Under the pieces are notes generated by a model. That model saw only the letters and a program-made list of their open reading frames with translations. It was not told the DNA's origin and made no database searches. A stretch of 64,000 bases of DNA, taken from the NCBI RefSeq assembly GCF_040807025.1, contig NC_090964.1, forward strand, positions 10,936,214-11,000,213. The letters run 5' to 3'. This stretch comes from Struthio camelus (Eukaryota > Chordata > Aves > Struthioniformes > Struthionidae). Shown here one piece after another: positions 62,174 to 64,000 of the stretch (the stretch's first letter is position 1; each line of letters opens with the position of its first letter). The position numbers and the translations under genes were made by a program.

Positions 62174-64000
62174 CTGCAGAAAAGTAGGGAAATATACAAG
62201 GAATGCATGAGAAACGTGTGCCAGGACAGTTTCCTAAGGCTCTGCCCAGCCAGGACGTCCCTGAGATGGGATGAGATTCAAACACTTTGACATCTCACCT
62301 CACTTCACTCCGCATGCCCTGCACAGAGCACACCTGCTGCTCCCTGACTTCCATGGGCTTTCACTGAGGCCTCTGGGGGCACACTGCATCCTGCATTCTC
62401 TCAGCATGAGCCCAAGGCTTGTCTTTGGGACAAGATGTCCTCTTCCAAGGGGATTTCACTCTGACTTGGCAGCTAGGAGAAACCATTCACCATCACAGTT
62501 TTTAGCTGAGCACATGGCACCCCAGGTACACACTGGCTGCTTCGCTGCACCCAGATTTGCTGAGATGGCTGGAGCACAGATAGGTGCTAGAGCAAGACTT
62601 CTTTGAAGAAGTTCTAATTTAATTTTTCAGATCCCTAAAGGGGGCAAAGGCAGCCTGAAATAAGCCAGCCAGTCCCCATATTCTCACTTGTGACTCAGGA
62701 GGTTCCTCCTCTTTTGCTCTCCCTGGCAAAGTGACAATGAAATGAAGCTGGTTTAGGTTGCTCTATGCCGCTGCGATACGTACAGGAAATTGCTATTAAT
62801 CCTGCAGCACTAAGTTATACATGGCAAACACTGCCCTGTCCCTCTCCTCAGTGCTAATGACATAAAACGCAGCAAGCTGGTATTCTTCATTTGTGCGAAC
62901 GTGCTAAGTACAGAAGGTCAAACATACCTCTCCTGGGCACATTACACTATCAGTCCACAATACTACACATTCTGGGCACCCTTCCGAGTAACAACTCAGG
63001 TGGCACCACAGCTCTGACAGAGTGCTCCTCTTGGTTTCAGTCCTGGCCTATCTCTGAGGCTAGGCACGCTTGCAACACAGAGAGGCATGTTGAGAGATCC
63101 CATTAGGCTGTCTCTGGAAATGCGCTCAATAGGCTATCTCCAGGTCTCCTGGCAGGACTAACTTTCTACTTTTTTGCAAGCAAAGCAAAGGACTTAGTTT
63201 TGAGGTCACTAAGAAATTCCTCACGAGATTAAATGATCCTAATCACGCTCATCCATTACTGTAATCCCTGGGTTAAAGGAAAGCAGCTCCTTCACTATAG
63301 TGCAGTTTCTTCTCAGATTGAGCATATCTGCCACCCATGCTAATCCTTGAGTATCCAAATTATCTCTGTTCCCAAGACCTCTAGGAGGGATAAACATAAT
63401 CATGAACAAAGGCCTTCTTCTAGGTCTCCCTGATTAGCACCATGTACAGCAAAATATATCTCCCAGGGGCTACTACCATCTGCTCAATGGTGAGTGACGT
63501 TGCCTGGGAGCATGTCCAGGAGAACTACACATAATGAGATTGATCCATTTACAGAAGCTATTGTAGAGCTCTGGAGGGGAAATGTCTGCCTGCTTGCTGG
63601 GGTTTCCTCAAAACTAATTTGCATTTCCTGAAAATAAACAAACAAAATAAAGGCCAAAGCATGTCAGCTCTGCTGCTCGCAAGGCCTCTGCTAAAATGCT
63701 GTGTTATCTCCTCATCTCCTTGTGCGAGACAAGGATGATGACTGATGAGAGAGCTGATTTTTTGCATGGACTGCTTCATCTGCCCAAGACCAGCATAAAG
63801 GCAAACCACAGAGCTCCCTGGTGCTGTGACTTGCCAGATCACTCCTGGAAGGGGTCACACCACACAGGATTTCTCTTCCACCTTTTGTGTCATTGCAGGT
63901 GGCTTGAGAAACAGCTGCTGCACTTTGCTTCACTCTGCTTTGTGCAAAAAAAAAGCCTTCTGCAAACTTCTGAGGGCAGATCAACAACACTCAAGGCCAT
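62174..64000 (-). other. EPHA10 upstream intron, running off the window
   Basis: The exon at 62,048–62,173 starts with two bases of a split codon after a good acceptor (TTTTCTGCAG), so at least one more exon lies upstream. I looked for the transmembrane exon on the minus strand up to 64,000 and found no hydrophobic segment with a suitable donor, so it is probably outside the window. Confidence 0.65.

Noticed and set aside
63558-63842. Minus-strand frame with a hydrophobic stretch (LFCLFIF) as a possible EPHA10 transmembrane exon
   Set aside because: The segment is too short, the flanks do not resemble an Eph receptor and no donor in the required phase follows.

Overview
The window looks like a piece of a sauropsid, most probably bird, chromosome. 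Evidence: the gene order AIRIM (C1orf109)–CDCA8–EPHA10 matches the human 1p34.3 block as I recall it, the introns around the AIRIM/CDCA8 promoter are very short and GC-rich as on avian microchromosomes, interspersed repeats are sparse, and the recognisable repeats are a solo LTR, a decayed CR1/L3-type LINE and a remnant resembling a repeat common in reptiles. No bacterial, organellar or viral gene set is present.

Layout. 1–17,300: gene-free intergenic DNA with no recognisable exon. 17,300–18,871, minus strand: AIRIM, complete in four coding exons, 203 codons plus stop, including a 41-nt last exon. 18,872–19,068: a 197-bp bidirectional CpG-island promoter. 19,069–24,600, plus strand: CDCA8 (borealin), complete in ten coding exons, 301 codons plus stop. 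Its intron 1 is mostly a minisatellite of 17 near-identical 53–55-bp G-rich units. About 200 bp past the CDCA8 poly(A) signal sits an 866-bp solo LTR in the opposite orientation, with a perfect 5-bp target duplication. 26,311–50,813: about 24.5 kb of intergenic DNA between tail-to-tail genes, with a CpG-rich patch near 35–37 kb, AT-rich homeodomain-site clusters, a long imperfect hairpin at 43.4 kb and no supported gene. 50,814–62,173, minus strand: the last eight coding exons of EPHA10 (juxtamembrane part, pseudokinase, SAM, C-terminus). The upstream exons lie beyond the right edge.

Function. Borealin is a chromosomal passenger complex subunit and AIRIM a ribosome-maturation factor. They share one promoter carrying a CCAAT box, a CDE/CHR-like pair and three CGTCA-containing sites, which suggests cell-cycle and growth-coupled expression. 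EPHA10 is a catalytically dead Eph receptor. This copy lacks the catalytic lysine, HRD aspartate, catalytic-loop asparagine and DFG aspartate.

All exon borders were placed by hand from reading-frame continuity, splice consensus and resemblance to remembered human proteins. No alignment or database search was run. I found no clear novel gene system. The most unusual items are the CDCA8 intron-1 minisatellite, the composite promoter, a GC–AG intron inside the EPHA10 glycine loop and the unexplained hairpin.
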